From: Deltaproteobacteria bacterium | Lineage (GTDB): Bacteria > Myxococcota > Myxococcia > Myxococcales > 40CM-4-68-19 | Length of the DNA: 46,034 bases | Reading direction: 5' to 3' | Assembly: GCA_005888115.1 (NCBI GenBank) | Contig: VBKO01000343.1 | Coordinates: forward strand, 1 to 46,034 | Part shown: positions 17,736 to 27,326 of the stretch, piece after piece | Numbering within the stretch: position 1 is the stretch's first letter | Layout: each line of letters begins with the position of its first letter | Notes under the pieces: generated by a model | Seen by the model: the letters and a program-made list of their open reading frames with translations, nothing else | Database searches by the model: none | What the model was told of the DNA's origin: nothing | Translations under genes and position numbers: made by a program

Positions 17736-17786
17736 ATGTTGACATCGGCCACATGAAGCGCTAGCCAATGTGGTCGATGTCAACAT
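17736..17786. promoter_or_regulatory. Long inverted repeat, likely TetR operator
   Basis: The 19-nt arm ATGTTGACATCGGCCACAT (17736-17754) is repeated inverted as ATGTGGTCGATGTCAACAT (17768-17786) with one mismatch and a 13-nt spacer. Each arm contains TTGACA reading towards the opposite gene, so the repeat overlaps plausible -35 elements on both strands. Regulator binding would repress both directions. This is what the bases show; which protein binds is inference. Confidence 0.75.
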
Positions 17787-17824
17787 CGCACCGTTTCCGC
17801 GGCGCGAGAATCGAAGGAGGCACC

Positions 17825-18253
17825 GTGAGCATCCCACGGATGGATCGGAAGATCGGAGAAGCCATGCGAATCCCACTGCTGATCGGAAGCATCCTATTGC
17901 TCGCAGCGTGCGCGGGCGCGTCGCCACGCCCCTACAGCGACGAGGGCGTCGCCGGCCGCTGGCAAGGCGTGCTCTTGCGCAACGGGCTGCGGGCGCCGAT
18001 GGCCGTCGAGCTGTCGGCGCAGGACCGCGACTGGCGCGGTCGCTTCAGCGCCGGTGACAATTCCGTCCCGCTGCAAGACCTTCGCGTGACGACGAACAGC
18101 GTCCATTTCGAGCTGCCCGGCGAGGGCACCTTCGAGGGCGCGGTCGCGGGCGACTCGATGGCCGGCTCGATCTCCGGCGGTGCCACCGGCTCGTTCGCGC
18201 TCAAGCGCGATCCTGGCGAGGCGCCCTGGACGATCTACTTGTTCGGGCCGTGA
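17825..18253 (+). CDS. Small lipoprotein, TetR-divergent
   Basis: The GTG at 17825 has the strong ribosome site AAGGAGG. ATG 17864 would give a more usual signal peptide, MRIPLLIGSILLLAAC, so the start is uncertain (142 or 129 residues). The lipobox LAAC is clear. The mature domain is beta-rich (VAGRWQGVLLRNG, LPGEGTFEGAVAG, GATGSFALKR) like a small lipocalin-type or extracellular barrel fold. It is probably controlled by the divergent TetR through the shared inverted repeat. Function unknown. Confidence 0.8.
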   Translation: MSIPRMDRKIGEAMRIPLLIGSILLLAACAGASPRPYSDEGVAGRWQGVLLRNGLRAPMAVELSAQDRDWRGRFSAGDNSVPLQDLRVTTNSVHFELPGEGTFEGAVAGDSMAGSISGGATGSFALKRDPGEAPWTIYLFGP

Positions 18254-18276
18254 GCGTCCGCCCGGTGCGGCTACCA

Positions 18277-18307
18277 GGGCGCCGGCGCCGATCCGGCTCC
18301 GGCGCCC
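18277..18307. terminator. GC hairpin between convergent genes
   Basis: GGGCGCCGG (18277-18285) and CCGGCGCCC (18299-18307) form a perfect 9-bp stem with a 13-nt loop. It sits between the plus-strand lipoprotein and the minus-strand unknown gene. There is no T-run on either side, so it may be a bidirectional hairpin terminator of the high-GC type. Confidence 0.45.
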
Positions 18308-18317
18308 GCCCCGTGCA

Positions 18318-18764
18318 TCAGGCCAGAGCGCGCCGCACGAGGAAGCCGAGGATGGCGACGGGCAGCGCGACGGGCAGGATGCGACGCGCGCGCGTCCCCC
18401 AGGATTCGATCCGGTCGCCGAGCAGCAGCAGGAGCCAGTGGGTCGGGTAATGGTCGGGAAGGCCGTACGCCACGCTGCGGATGGCCCCGGAGAGGCCGCG
18501 CGGCGGGCACGAGGTGCCGAACACCGGCGGGAACGGCTTGTTGGGCCGGCCGTGCTTGAACACGGCAGGGGTGCCCGGCTGGCGCTCGGGCGGGAACCGC
18601 GTGTTGGGCCACGGCTGGGGCTGGCGCATCCTCGGAACTCCCGGGCGGCGCGCGGGATCGCGATCGATGCCCCACCAAGGCGGCCTCTTCGGCGGCCCCA
18701 CCGATTGGTAGCCGGACTTCCGCTGCACCTCGTCGGGGGTAATCACTCTCGGCGTCGGATCCAT
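18318..18764 (-). CDS. Unknown protein with C-terminal membrane anchor
   Basis: I chose the ATG at 18764 (148 residues) because GAGG lies 6 nt upstream; ATG 18776 is the alternative. The first 100 residues are rich in Pro, Arg and Trp (VGPPKRPPWWGIDRDP, GRPNKPFPPVFG) with repeated PP and WP pairs. The C-terminus has a single TM helix, ILPVALPVAILGFLV, ending in RRALA. The ORF in the track begins far upstream, inside the alcohol dehydrogenase gene in another frame. It sits 47 bp downstream of that dehydrogenase gene, possibly in one transcript. I do not recognise the family. Confidence 0.6.
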   Translation of the reverse strand: MDPTPRVITPDEVQRKSGYQSVGPPKRPPWWGIDRDPARRPGVPRMRQPQPWPNTRFPPERQPGTPAVFKHGRPNKPFPPVFGTSCPPRGLSGAIRSVAYGLPDHYPTHWLLLLLGDRIESWGTRARRILPVALPVAILGFLVRRALA

Positions 18765-18811
18765 CGGCGTCCTCATCTGAAAAAAGCGTAGCGCCGCCGC
18801 ATTTGCGGCGA

Positions 18812-19969
18812 CTAGTGAAGCGTCGCGCTCCCGTCGGGCAGGAGCGCCACCTTGACGCAACCGTCGCGCTTCTGCGCGAACATGCGGTAGCCCTCGGGCG
18901 CGCGGTCGAGCGGCAGGCGATGTGTGAACACCTGCTGCGGCCGGATGCGCCCCGCCTGCACATGCTCGAGCAGGCGCGGCATGTAGCGCTTCACGCTCGC
19001 CTGTCCGGTGTTCATCCTCTGCGCCTTGTTCATGTAGGTGCCGATGTCGACGCCGTTGTAGGGAGGGCCATAGGCGCCGATCACCGAGATCGTCCCGCCC
19101 TTCCGGGTCGCGTGGATGGCGAAGTTGAGCGCCTGCGGCGAGCCCGCCTCCAGCTTGAGGTAGATGCCGAGCGCGCGGTGCACGGGCGATCCTGCCGCCT
19201 CGAGGCCGACGGCATCGACGGTCGCGTCCGCGCCGCGGTCGTCGGTCATCCCCTTGATGGTGGTCACCAGGTCGATGTCCCTGAAGTTGAGCGTCTCGAC
19301 GCCCAGCCAGTTCCGCGCGAATTCCAGGCGATAGTCCACGTGATCCACCGCGATCACGCGTTCCGCGCCCATCGCCCACGCTGACCACATGGAGAACAGG
19401 CCCACCGGACCGCAGCCGAGGACCAGGACGGTCTCTCCTCCTTTGAGCTCGCACATCTCGGCCGCTTGATAGCCGGTCGCGAACGCGTCGGTGATCGGCA
19501 GCGCGTCCAGGTCCTCGACGTCGTCGGGGATCTTCTCCGCGTCGACGCCGATGAACGGGACGCGCACGTACTCGGCCTGGCCACCGTCGTAGCCGCCCAT
19601 CGTGTGCGAGTAGCCGTAGATGCCGGTACCCGCGTCGGTCGCGGGGTTGGTGCTCTCGCAGCAGGAGGTGAGTCCCCGCGTGCAGAAGTAGCAGCCGCCG
19701 CAGAAGATCTGGAACGGCAGCATCACCCGGTCGCCCTTGCGTACGCCCTGCGCCTCGGGGCCCAGCTCCTCGACGACTCCGGTGAACTCGTGCCCGAAGG
19801 TGAATCCGATGCGGGTGTCGGGGATGAGCCCGTGGAGCAGGTGGAGATCGGACCCGCAGATCGCCGCGGCGGTGACCCGGACGATGCCATCCTGCGGATG
19901 CTCGATGCGGGGCTCGGGCTTGTTGCGTACCTTGACTCGGTAGGGGCCGTCGTAGGTGAGTGCTTTCAT
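18812..19969 (-). CDS. Zinc-dependent alcohol dehydrogenase (formaldehyde-dehydrogenase-like)
   Basis: The real start is the ATG at 19969 (MKALTYDGPYRVKV), giving 385 residues; the longer ORF adds non-coding sequence. Medium-chain dehydrogenase motifs are present: catalytic zinc ligands in AAAICGSDLH and GHEFTGVVEELG, structural-zinc cysteines in GGCYFCTRGLTSCCE, and nucleotide motif VLGCGPVGLF. The length and the 'YGYSHTMGG' insert fit glutathione-independent formaldehyde dehydrogenase-like members. It should oxidise a small alcohol or aldehyde with NAD. The MFS gene upstream on the same strand is 100 bp away. Confidence 0.9.
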   Translation of the reverse strand: MKALTYDGPYRVKVRNKPEPRIEHPQDGIVRVTAAAICGSDLHLLHGLIPDTRIGFTFGHEFTGVVEELGPEAQGVRKGDRVMLPFQIFCGGCYFCTRGLTSCCESTNPATDAGTGIYGYSHTMGGYDGGQAEYVRVPFIGVDAEKIPDDVEDLDALPITDAFATGYQAAEMCELKGGETVLVLGCGPVGLFSMWSAWAMGAERVIAVDHVDYRLEFARNWLGVETLNFRDIDLVTTIKGMTDDRGADATVDAVGLEAAGSPVHRALGIYLKLEAGSPQALNFAIHATRKGGTISVIGAYGPPYNGVDIGTYMNKAQRMNTGQASVKRYMPRLLEHVQAGRIRPQQVFTHRLPLDRAPEGYRMFAQKRDGCVKVALLPDGSATLH

Positions 19970-20072
19970 GCGCCGAGGGTGGGGACTTCCGGCGGCGATC
20001 GCAACCGTCTCGCGCGCGGACCCGGTCAGACGACCGGCGGGAGGCTTCCGTCCCGGCATGGCCGGGCGCCGC

Positions 20073-21341
20073 TCACTCGACGGCGGCGCGGGCGAGCCCC
20101 ACCCGAGGAGCGCGACGCCCGATCCGCAGGACGACGACCGCGGCAACCAGGCAGACCGCGCCAGCCGCGACCCAGGCGGGCGTGTACGTCGTCAGCGAAG
20201 AGCGGATCACGCCCGCGCCCAGGGCGCCGACGCCCGCTCCGATCTGGTGCGAGGCGACGATCCATCCGAACGCGATCGGGGCGTCGCGAACGCCGACCGC
20301 CTCGGTGGTGAGCCGGACCGTAGGCGGAACCGTGGCGATCCAATCCAGGCCGTAGAAGACCGCGAACACGGGCAACCCGAGCACCTGCGCGTCGAAGGCG
20401 TGAGGCAGCCACAGCAGCGAGAGCCCGCGCAGCCCGTAGTACCAGAAGAGGAGCTTGCGCGAATCGAATCGGTCCGAGAGCCAGCCGCTGGCCGTCGTGC
20501 CGACGAGATCGAAGATGCCCATCACCGCGAGCAAGCCGGCCGCTCGCACCTCGGGGATGCCATGATCCATGCACGCCGGCACGAGGTGCGTGCCGACCAG
20601 CCCGTTCGTGGAAGCGCCGCAGACGAAGAAGCTGCCCGCGAGGAGCCAGAAATCTCCCTTGCGCGCGCTCTCCCGCAGGACGCGGAGCGCATTGGCGAGC
20701 GGGTTCTGGCGCGAGGGCACGAGCGGCGGCGTGTCCGGGGATGCGCCGTAAGGCAAGATGCCCACGTCGGCCGGCCGGTCGCGCACGAGGAACGCCACCA
20801 AGGGCAAGAGCAGCGCGATGACTGACGCGACCAGCAGCGTCACAGCGCGCCAGCCGTGCTGCTCGACGATGTGGGCTTCGAAGGGGAGGAAGAGCATCTG
20901 TCCGGTGGCGGTGCTCGCGGTCAGCACGCCCATCACCGCGCCCCGGCGCGAGACGAACCAGCGGTTCACCACGGTGGCGCCTAGCACCATCGCCGTGGTG
21001 CCGGTGCCCAGACCGACGAGGATCCCCCAGGTGAGCACGAGCTGCCAGCTCGAGCGCATCTGGGAGGTGAGCGCGACGCCCGCGCAGATCAGCGCCAGCG
21101 AGACGAGCACGGTGCGGCGGATCCCGAATCGCTCCATCAGCGCGGCGGCGAACGGTCCGACGAGCCCATAGAGCACGAGGTTCACCGACACCGCCGAGGA
21201 GAGCAGCGCACGGCTCCAGCCGAACTCGCGCTCGAGCGGGACCATGAGGATCGACGGAGTCGCGCGCACCGCCGCGGCGCAGAGGAGCACGACGAACACC
21301 GCGCCGGCGACCACGAAGGCGGGATGGATCTTCCGGCTCAC
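20073..21341 (-). CDS. MFS transporter
   Basis: This 422-residue permease has about 12 TM helices and the MFS loop motif ALMERFGIRRTVL between TM2 and TM3, echoed by GWLSDRFDSRKLL in the second half. The GTG start at 21341 overlaps the stop of the GlxA-like regulator gene (GTGA), so the two are one operon and the regulator may respond to its cargo. It resembles oxalate/formate-antiporter-like and monocarboxylate MFS proteins, but the substrate is not determined. Confidence 0.9.
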   Translation of the reverse strand: MSRKIHPAFVVAGAVFVVLLCAAAVRATPSILMVPLEREFGWSRALLSSAVSVNLVLYGLVGPFAAALMERFGIRRTVLVSLALICAGVALTSQMRSSWQLVLTWGILVGLGTGTTAMVLGATVVNRWFVSRRGAVMGVLTASTATGQMLFLPFEAHIVEQHGWRAVTLLVASVIALLLPLVAFLVRDRPADVGILPYGASPDTPPLVPSRQNPLANALRVLRESARKGDFWLLAGSFFVCGASTNGLVGTHLVPACMDHGIPEVRAAGLLAVMGIFDLVGTTASGWLSDRFDSRKLLFWYYGLRGLSLLWLPHAFDAQVLGLPVFAVFYGLDWIATVPPTVRLTTEAVGVRDAPIAFGWIVASHQIGAGVGALGAGVIRSSLTTYTPAWVAAGAVCLVAAVVVLRIGRRAPRVGLARAAVE

Positions 21342-22360
21342 GAAGCGAGCTCCTTGCTCGCCGAGAAGCGGGCGCGGTAGGCGGAAGGCGTCACGTGCAG
21401 CGCGCGGAGGAAGGCGCGGCGCAGCACCTCGGCGCTGCCGAACCCGCAGCGCGCGGCGACCTCCTCGAGGCTCACCGGCGACTGCTGCAAAGCACGGCGC
21501 GCCGCCTCGAGGCGGATCTGCTCGACCGCCTCCGCCGGAGCGACGCCCAGCTCCTTGCGGAACACGCGCGTCAGGTGCCGCGGGCTCTTGCCCACGCGCT
21601 TGGCGAGCGCCGGCACCGAGAGATCCCTTTCGGGGTGCTCGGCCGCCCAGGCGACCAGCTCGCGGACCGCGGGCGTTCCGGCGGCCTGCAACCGCAGCGG
21701 GGCGCTGTACTGGCTCTGATCGCCGGGTCGCCGCAGGTACATGACCATCGCCCGCGCCACCGCCAGCGCCATCTCGGCGCCCAGGTCTTCTTCTATGAGC
21801 GCCAGCGCCAGGTCCATGCCGGCGCTCACGCCGGCCGAGGTGTAGACGTTTCCGTCGCGCACCCAGATGCGGTCTTCCTCGACACGTACCCGAGGGTAGC
21901 GGCGCTTGAGCTCAGCGGCGCGCGACCAGTGGGTCGTCGCGGCGCGGCCGTCGAGGAGACCCGCCTCGGCGAGAAGGAACGCGCCGGTGCACACCGAGCC
22001 GATGCGCCGCACCCGGCCTGCCATCTGCCGCAGCCAGCGGAGGATGGCCGCCTCTCCCAGCAGCGCGTCGATACCGACACCGCCGACGACGAGCAGCGTG
22101 TCCACCTCGCCGCGCAGCGAACGGAAGGTCGCGTCGGCGAGGAACCGGAACCCGGACGAAGCGGCGATCGGGTCCCCGTCGGTGCCGACCACGGTCAGGG
22201 CATATCCGGGGTGAGGGCGCCCTTCGTCGCGCAGGATGCGCGTCGTCCGCGCGAACAGCTCGAGGGGACCGGAGAGATCCAGCGCCTGCACCCCGGGGTA
22301 GACGAACAGCGCGATGCGCAGGGGCCTGGAGGACGCCGCGGAGCGTTCCATGGCCAGCAT
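21338..22360 (-). CDS. GlxA-type regulator (DJ-1/PfpI plus AraC)
   Basis: The DJ-1/PfpI-like domain (about 10-190 from the chosen start) has ALFVYPGVQALDLSGPLE and the nucleophile-elbow-like SVCTGAFLLAEAG. It is followed by two AraC helix-turn-helix motifs (VPALAKRVGKSPRHLTRVF, LEEVAARCGFGSAEVLRRAF). The track ORF starts at 22414. I prefer ATG 22360 (340 residues) because homology begins soon after and a palindrome then lies in the 5' region. It is translationally coupled to the MFS gene. Confidence 0.88.
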   Translation of the reverse strand: MLAMERSAASSRPLRIALFVYPGVQALDLSGPLELFARTTRILRDEGRPHPGYALTVVGTDGDPIAASSGFRFLADATFRSLRGEVDTLLVVGGVGIDALLGEAAILRWLRQMAGRVRRIGSVCTGAFLLAEAGLLDGRAATTHWSRAAELKRRYPRVRVEEDRIWVRDGNVYTSAGVSAGMDLALALIEEDLGAEMALAVARAMVMYLRRPGDQSQYSAPLRLQAAGTPAVRELVAWAAEHPERDLSVPALAKRVGKSPRHLTRVFRKELGVAPAEAVEQIRLEAARRALQQSPVSLEEVAARCGFGSAEVLRRAFLRALHVTPSAYRARFSASKELAS

Positions 22361-22377
22361 GGTGCGCCGAAGCCCCG

Positions 22378-22416
22378 ATGTCCGCAAGGACATTGTTCCC
22401 ACGATTCGGGACATCC
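22378..22416. promoter_or_regulatory. Palindrome ATGTCC-GCAA-GGACAT with a third half-site
   Basis: ATGTCC and GGACAT face each other across 4 nt (22378-22393). A further GGGACATCC occurs at 22408-22416. The arrangement looks like a regulator site upstream of the GlxA-like gene, possibly for autoregulation. It falls inside the ORF if the longest start is used, which argues for the shorter start. Confidence 0.4.
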
Positions 22417-22487
22417 GTGCGAACGGGTGTAAGCGGCGCCGGGTCTGCCTTTCCGAGGCTGCGGCATTCGGCTTCCCGGGTAATCCC

Positions 22488-24896
22488 TCACTCCGCGCTC
22501 AGCGCCGCCATCGGGTCGATCCGCGCGGCGCGCAGCGCCGGAATGCCGCTCGCGGCGAGCGCCACGACCGCCAGCAGCGCGGCGATGGCTGCGAGGGTGA
22601 GCGGGTCGCGGGCGCTCACGCCGTAGAGTTGGGAGGCGATCAGACGTCCTCCGGCGAGCGCTGCGACGGTGCCCAGGCACAGGCCGAGGCCCACGGTGCG
22701 CAGCGCGCTCGCCAGCACCAGCCGGATCACCGCGCCCGCGGACGCACCAATCGCCATGCGCACGCCGATCTCGCGGGTCCGCTGCGTGACCGCGTACGCC
22801 GTGACGCCGTAGATGCCGACCGCCGACAGCGCCAGCGCGAGCGCGGCGAAGACTCCGAGCAGCTGCAGCGGAAACCGGCGCGGCGCGAGCGATGCCGCGA
22901 GCACGTCCTCGAGCGGCAGGACGCGATCGAGAGGCCGCGCGGGATCGATGCGCGACAGCTCGCTGCGCAGCGCGGCCGGCGTGAGCTGGCCGCGCACCAC
23001 CAGCGTCATCCAGTCCGGGGGCTCCTGGGCGGCGGCGAGGTAGAAGACGGGTGGCACCGGCTGGTCGAGACCGTGCTCGCGCGCGTCGGCCACGACCCCG
23101 ACGATCGTGCGCCACCCGTTCCGGGCGCGATCGGTGTCGATCTGGAGGCGCCGCCCGACCACGTCGCGCCCGGGGAGGTAGCGCCGCACCCACGCCTCGT
23201 TGACCAGCACGACCGGGGGCGCCTTGGCGTCATCGGCCATGGAGAAGTCCCGTCCCGCCACCACGCCCTGGCGCATGGCGCTGAAGTAGCCGGGCAGTAC
23301 GCAGCGGAACTCGTCGGTCGGAGGAGCCTCGCCGGGGCGCAGCTCGTATCCCTCGATGAAATACGTCTGTCCGAACTTGCCGCGGGTCGGGAGCAGGTTG
23401 ATCCCGCCGGCGGCGGTCACGCCGGGGACCTCCGAGGCGACCCGGAGCGCCCGTTCGAAGTAACGCTCGCGCGCGTCAGGATCCGCGTACGAAGGTCCCG
23501 CGGGCGCAAGCTCGGCGGCGATGGCGCCTTGGGGCTCGAATCCCGGCGAGACGTGCAGGAGCCGCCCGAAGCTGCGCAGCAGCAGACCGGCGCCGGTCAA
23601 GAGGAAGAGGCACACCGCGACCTGCGCGACCACCAGCACGGCGCGCAGCCGGGCAGCGGGCGCGCCCGCGGTGCCCCGCCCGCCGTCCTTGAGCGAGGCG
23701 GCCAGACCCACCCGGCTGGCGCGGAGCGCCGGCATCAGCGCGAAGATCAACGTGGTCGCGATCGTCAGTCCCGTCGAGAAGGCGAGCACGGCGCGATCGA
23801 GGCGCACGTTCGCCAGCTCGCGGATCTGCCGCGGCGCCGCCGCGAGCAGCGCGTCGAGGCCCCACCCCGCGAGCAGCACCCCGAGCGCCGCGCCGATCGC
23901 GGCGAGCAGAAACCCTTCCGTCAGCAACTGGCGGACGATCCGCGACCGTTCCGCTCCCAGCGCGGCGCGCAGCGCGAACTCGCGCTCCCGCGCCGCCGAT
24001 CGCGCGAGCAACAGATTCGCCACGTTGCCGCAGGCGATCAGCAACACCAGCAGCACCGCTCCGAACAGCACCAGGATGGGCTGGCGGCTGGATGCCACGA
24101 AACGTTCTCGCAGCGGCTCGAGCTTGAGCGTCGCCTGCAGCTCGGCGGGATAGTCCCTTGGGTGCGCTTCGCTCATCCGTCCCACGTGCTCCTCGAGCGC
24201 CTTGCTTGCGGCCTGAAGGCTGACCCCGGGCCGGAGCTTCGCGACGACGTCGAGGTAATGGGCCCCGGGCTCGTCGAAACGCTGCGTCTGCGTGAAGCCG
24301 TACGGAATGAAGAAATCGTGCGCGCCGCCGTAGCTGAAACCTTCCGGCAGGACGCCGATGACGGCGTAGCTCCGGCCGTCCAGCACGACCGACCGGCCGA
24401 CGGAGGTAGGATCGCCACCGAAGCGCCGGCGGAATGCCGGAGCGCTCACCAGCGCGACACCGTCGTTGCCCTTCATCTCCTCGTCCGGGCCGAACACGCG
24501 CCCGAACTGCGGGCGCACGTCCAGCACGCTGAAGAACCCGGACGTCACGCGCGCGACCGGCAACCGCTCTGCGCCATCGGCACGCTGCAGCGCTGCCGTC
24601 GCGCCGTTGAAGGAACCGACGCTCTCGAAGAAGCGCGCTTCGCGAAGATCGTACAATTCAGCGATGGAGAGCCTGCCCTTGCCGGTGCCGATCCCCGCGA
24701 ACAGGCGGTAGACGGAGACGAGCCGGGTCTCCTCGCCCCAGCCGAACGAGCGCAACAGCACCGCGTGCACGACGCTGAAGATGGCGGTGGTCGCGCCGAT
24801 CCCCAGCGCCAGCGCGAGCACCGCCGCGGCAGTGAACCCGGGCGTGCGGAGCAGGCCGCGGAGCGCAAAGCGGAGATCGCGAAGCAGTCCGTCCAT
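22488..24896 (-). CDS. ADOP-type ABC permease (MacB/FtsX-like)
   Basis: This 802-residue protein starts at ATG 24896 ([21 protein letters not shown]), the typical opening of acidobacterial duplicated orphan permeases. It has two MacB-periplasmic/FtsX modules: TM1, a periplasmic domain (about 55-270), a three-helix FtsX unit ([20 protein letters not shown]), then a second TM, periplasmic domain and FtsX unit ending in [16 protein letters not shown]. No ATPase is adjacent, as is usual for the family. It may act in tripartite export or envelope mechanotransmission. The track ORF extension to 25289 is non-coding. Confidence 0.9.
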   Translation of the reverse strand: MDGLLRDLRFALRGLLRTPGFTAAAVLALALGIGATTAIFSVVHAVLLRSFGWGEETRLVSVYRLFAGIGTGKGRLSIAELYDLREARFFESVGSFNGATAALQRADGAERLPVARVTSGFFSVLDVRPQFGRVFGPDEEMKGNDGVALVSAPAFRRRFGGDPTSVGRSVVLDGRSYAVIGVLPEGFSYGGAHDFFIPYGFTQTQRFDEPGAHYLDVVAKLRPGVSLQAASKALEEHVGRMSEAHPRDYPAELQATLKLEPLRERFVASSRQPILVLFGAVLLVLLIACGNVANLLLARSAAREREFALRAALGAERSRIVRQLLTEGFLLAAIGAALGVLLAGWGLDALLAAAPRQIRELANVRLDRAVLAFSTGLTIATTLIFALMPALRASRVGLAASLKDGGRGTAGAPAARLRAVLVVAQVAVCLFLLTGAGLLLRSFGRLLHVSPGFEPQGAIAAELAPAGPSYADPDARERYFERALRVASEVPGVTAAGGINLLPTRGKFGQTYFIEGYELRPGEAPPTDEFRCVLPGYFSAMRQGVVAGRDFSMADDAKAPPVVLVNEAWVRRYLPGRDVVGRRLQIDTDRARNGWRTIVGVVADAREHGLDQPVPPVFYLAAAQEPPDWMTLVVRGQLTPAALRSELSRIDPARPLDRVLPLEDVLAASLAPRRFPLQLLGVFAALALALSAVGIYGVTAYAVTQRTREIGVRMAIGASAGAVIRLVLASALRTVGLGLCLGTVAALAGGRLIASQLYGVSARDPLTLAAIAALLAVVALAASGIPALRAARIDPMAALSAE

Positions 24897-25039
24897 GAAG
24901 TCTCTCCGTTCGCAGGGCAGTCCTCGCCTGCCGCGCCGTCCGTAGAGCGAAGTTCGTGCCAACCATTGCCCGAGAGCGCGCCCGCACACGTCTGACCGGG
25001 CCGGGGAAAGCCCGTCCCATTTTCGAACACTGCTGAGCG

Positions 25040-25960
25040 CTATCCAGTCAGGTGCTCGAGGTGCGCCGCGACGCTGCGGGCCAGCGCACCCAGGTCGTAG
25101 CCTCCCTCGAGCATGGAGACGATGCGCCCGGCGCTGTATCGCGCCGCCACCGTCCGCACCTGCTGCGTCACCCAGGCGTAATCGGCCTCGACCAGGCGCA
25201 GCATGGCCATGCCGTCGTCGCGGTGCGCATCGAATCCGGCGGAGACGAAGATCATCTCCGGCTGGAAGCGTCCGAGGGCCGGCAGCCACTCCCTGGTGAC
25301 GGCGGCGCGGAACTCGTCGCTCGCGGCGCCGGCCGGGAGAGGGACGTTCACCATGCGCTCCGACCGGCCCTCGACGCCGCTCCCCGGATAGAACGGATGC
25401 TGGAAGGTCGACACCATCAGCACGCGCGAGTCGTCGCGGAAGATGTCCTCCGTGCCGTTGCCGTGGTGCACGTCGAAATCCACGATCGCCACCCGGCGCA
25501 GGCGGTGGTGCTCAAGCGCGTGCGCCGCGGCGACCGCCACGTTGTTGAAGAAGCAGAAGCCCATCGCGCGCGCCCGCTCGGCGTGGTGCCCGGGCGGGCG
25601 CACGCTGCAGAACGCCGCCTCCGCCTTCCGGGCGATCACCAGATCGGTGGCGAGGATCCCGGCGCCCGCGGCGCGCAGCGCCGCTCGCAGCGTGCCCGGA
25701 CACATCGCGGTGTCCGGATCGATCCAGGTCAGCCCCTCAGCAGGCGAGAGCCGCTCCAGCTGGTCGATGTATGCCGCGTCATGCACGCGCAGGAGCTGCT
25801 GTCGCGTCGCCTCCGGCGCGTCCGCGCGGACAACGGAGCGGTCGAGCCTCGAGGCGAGCAGCGTCTCCTCGATCGCCGACAACCGTTCCGGCCGCTCCGG
25901 GTGCCCCTCGCCCATCTGGTGCCGCAGGCATGCGGGATGGCTGATGAACGCGATGGACAC
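25040..25960 (-). CDS. Histone-deacetylase-family hydrolase
   Basis: This 306-residue protein has the arginase/deacetylase fold signatures: HPERPERL near the N-terminus, active-site [20 protein letters not shown], metal-binding [15 protein letters not shown] and [10 protein letters not shown], and the late GGYDLGAL loop. Bacterial members are zinc enzymes that deacetylate acetylated amines such as polyamines, acetoin-related compounds or lysine side chains; the substrate is not evident. The gene is divergent from the YceI gene across 97 bp. Confidence 0.93.
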   Translation of the reverse strand: MSIAFISHPACLRHQMGEGHPERPERLSAIEETLLASRLDRSVVRADAPEATRQQLLRVHDAAYIDQLERLSPAEGLTWIDPDTAMCPGTLRAALRAAGAGILATDLVIARKAEAAFCSVRPPGHHAERARAMGFCFFNNVAVAAAHALEHHRLRRVAIVDFDVHHGNGTEDIFRDDSRVLMVSTFQHPFYPGSGVEGRSERMVNVPLPAGAASDEFRAAVTREWLPALGRFQPEMIFVSAGFDAHRDDGMAMLRLVEADYAWVTQQVRTVAARYSAGRIVSMLEGGYDLGALARSVAAHLEHLTG

Positions 25961-26057
25961 GCTCGGTGCACCTCAGGCGTCACGTCATCATATCGCGGCG
26001 GCACAGGCCCGGCGCGGAGAGTCGATTGCTGCTATCCATGCGGTGAAGGGAGGCGCC

Positions 26058-26612
26058 ATGGCGAAATGGTTCCTCGAGCCCGGGCATACCTCGGCGGAGT
26101 TCTGCGCGCGGCACATGATGGTCACGTACGTTCGTGGCCATTTCAAGAACGTCCGCGGCAGCCTCGTTTTCGACGAGAAGAATCCCGCTTCGGCATCCGT
26201 CGAAGCCGTCATCGATGCGAGGGGACTGTGGACCGGCGAGCCGGACCGCGACGCTCACCTCCGCAGCGCCGACTTCCTCGACGTCGAACGTCATCCGGAG
26301 ATCCGCTTCCACGGAAGCGTCGCCGAGCGACCCGGCGCGCTGGATTTCAGGGTCAAAGGGGACCTGACCATCCGCGGCGTCACCCGCCCGGCGGTGCTCG
26401 ACGTCCACTATCTCGGGCGCTGGACGACTCCCTGGTGGGAGGGCGGCGTCGACAAGGGACCGAAGGTCCGCGCGGGATTCGTCGCCGAGACCACCATCAA
26501 CCGCCACGATTTCGGCGTGAGCTGGAACAACCCGCTCGATCTCGGCGGTGTGGTAGTGGGCGACGACGTCCGGATCACCATCGACGCCGAGGCGATCCTC
26601 GAACAGGAGTGA
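26058..26612 (+). CDS. YceI-family lipid-binding protein
   Basis: The ATG at 26058 follows AGGGAGG and gives 184 residues. YceI features are WFLEPGHTSAEFCARHMMVT, VRGHFKNVRGSLVFDE, the LRSADFLDVERHPEIRF motif, LTIRGVTRPAVLDV and a final strand with VRITIDAEAILEQE. These proteins fold as a lipocalin-like barrel that binds isoprenoid chains. No signal peptide is seen, so it is probably cytoplasmic. The longer track ORF runs back through the HDAC gene. Confidence 0.92.
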   Translation: MAKWFLEPGHTSAEFCARHMMVTYVRGHFKNVRGSLVFDEKNPASASVEAVIDARGLWTGEPDRDAHLRSADFLDVERHPEIRFHGSVAERPGALDFRVKGDLTIRGVTRPAVLDVHYLGRWTTPWWEGGVDKGPKVRAGFVAETTINRHDFGVSWNNPLDLGGVVVGDDVRITIDAEAILEQE

Positions 26613-26732
26613 CGGAAGCCTCGTCGCGGCATCTCAGACACGTAGCGCGGTGGCGCGGCGCTTCGTCCAGCACAAGACGGCTGGGTCCCACGCTGGATTC
26701 CGCTTCGGCCCGCCGCGTGGCTTCTGCGCATC

Positions 26733-27326
26733 ATGAACGACAATCACAGTGACGACGGCCTGGGCCGTCGCGAGTTCCTCGTCGGTGGCGCGGTGATCGT
26801 GGTCGCGGCGTGCGCCGGCAGTCAGGCGCGGCGCGAGGGCACGGGACCCTCTGCTCCGGGAGAACCGATTGAGATCATGCTGCTGGTGAACGGCGAGCGG
26901 CGCGCGCTGCGCGTCGATCCACGGACCACGCTGCTCGATCTGTTGCGCGAGAACCTCGGCCTCACCGGCACCAAGAAGGGCTGCGACATGGGCCAGTGCG
27001 GCGCATGCACCGTGCTGGCCGACGGCGTGCGGATCGACTCCTGCCTCGCGCTGGCGGCGCAGTACGACGGCCGATCCATCACCACCATCGAGGGCCTGAT
27101 CAAGGACGGAACCCTGCATCCCGCGCAGGAGGCGTTCCTCCAGGAGGACGCGTTCCAGTGCGGGTACTGCACGCCGGGGCAGATCCTCTCCTGCATCGGG
27201 TTCCTGCATGAGGGTGGCGGCGCGACGGAGATGGAAATCCGCGAGGGAATGAGCGGCAACATCTGCCGCTGCGGCGCGTACCCGAACATCGTCTCCGCGG
27301 TGCGCAGCCTGCGCGGGAGGGCGTGA
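26733..27326 (+). CDS. Aldehyde oxidoreductase 2Fe-2S subunit (PaoA-like)
   Basis: This 197-residue small subunit of a xanthine-oxidase-family enzyme carries two 2Fe-2S sites: GCDMGQCGACTVLADG (plant-ferredoxin type) and CGYCTPGQI with NICRCGAYPNI. The N-terminus has the twin-arginine motif GRREFLVGG, so the assembled enzyme should be exported folded. VVAACAG could also be a lipobox, which would make it a Tat lipoprotein. The next subunit gene starts in the TGATG overlap. Confidence 0.92.
   Translation: MNDNHSDDGLGRREFLVGGAVIVVAACAGSQARREGTGPSAPGEPIEIMLLVNGERRALRVDPRTTLLDLLRENLGLTGTKKGCDMGQCGACTVLADGVRIDSCLALAAQYDGRSITTIEGLIKDGTLHPAQEAFLQEDAFQCGYCTPGQILSCIGFLHEGGGATEMEIREGMSGNICRCGAYPNIVSAVRSLRGRA

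Noticed and set aside
22314-24995. 893-residue plus-strand ORF
   Set aside because: It is the antisense shadow of the ADOP permease, which has clear MacB/FtsX motifs.
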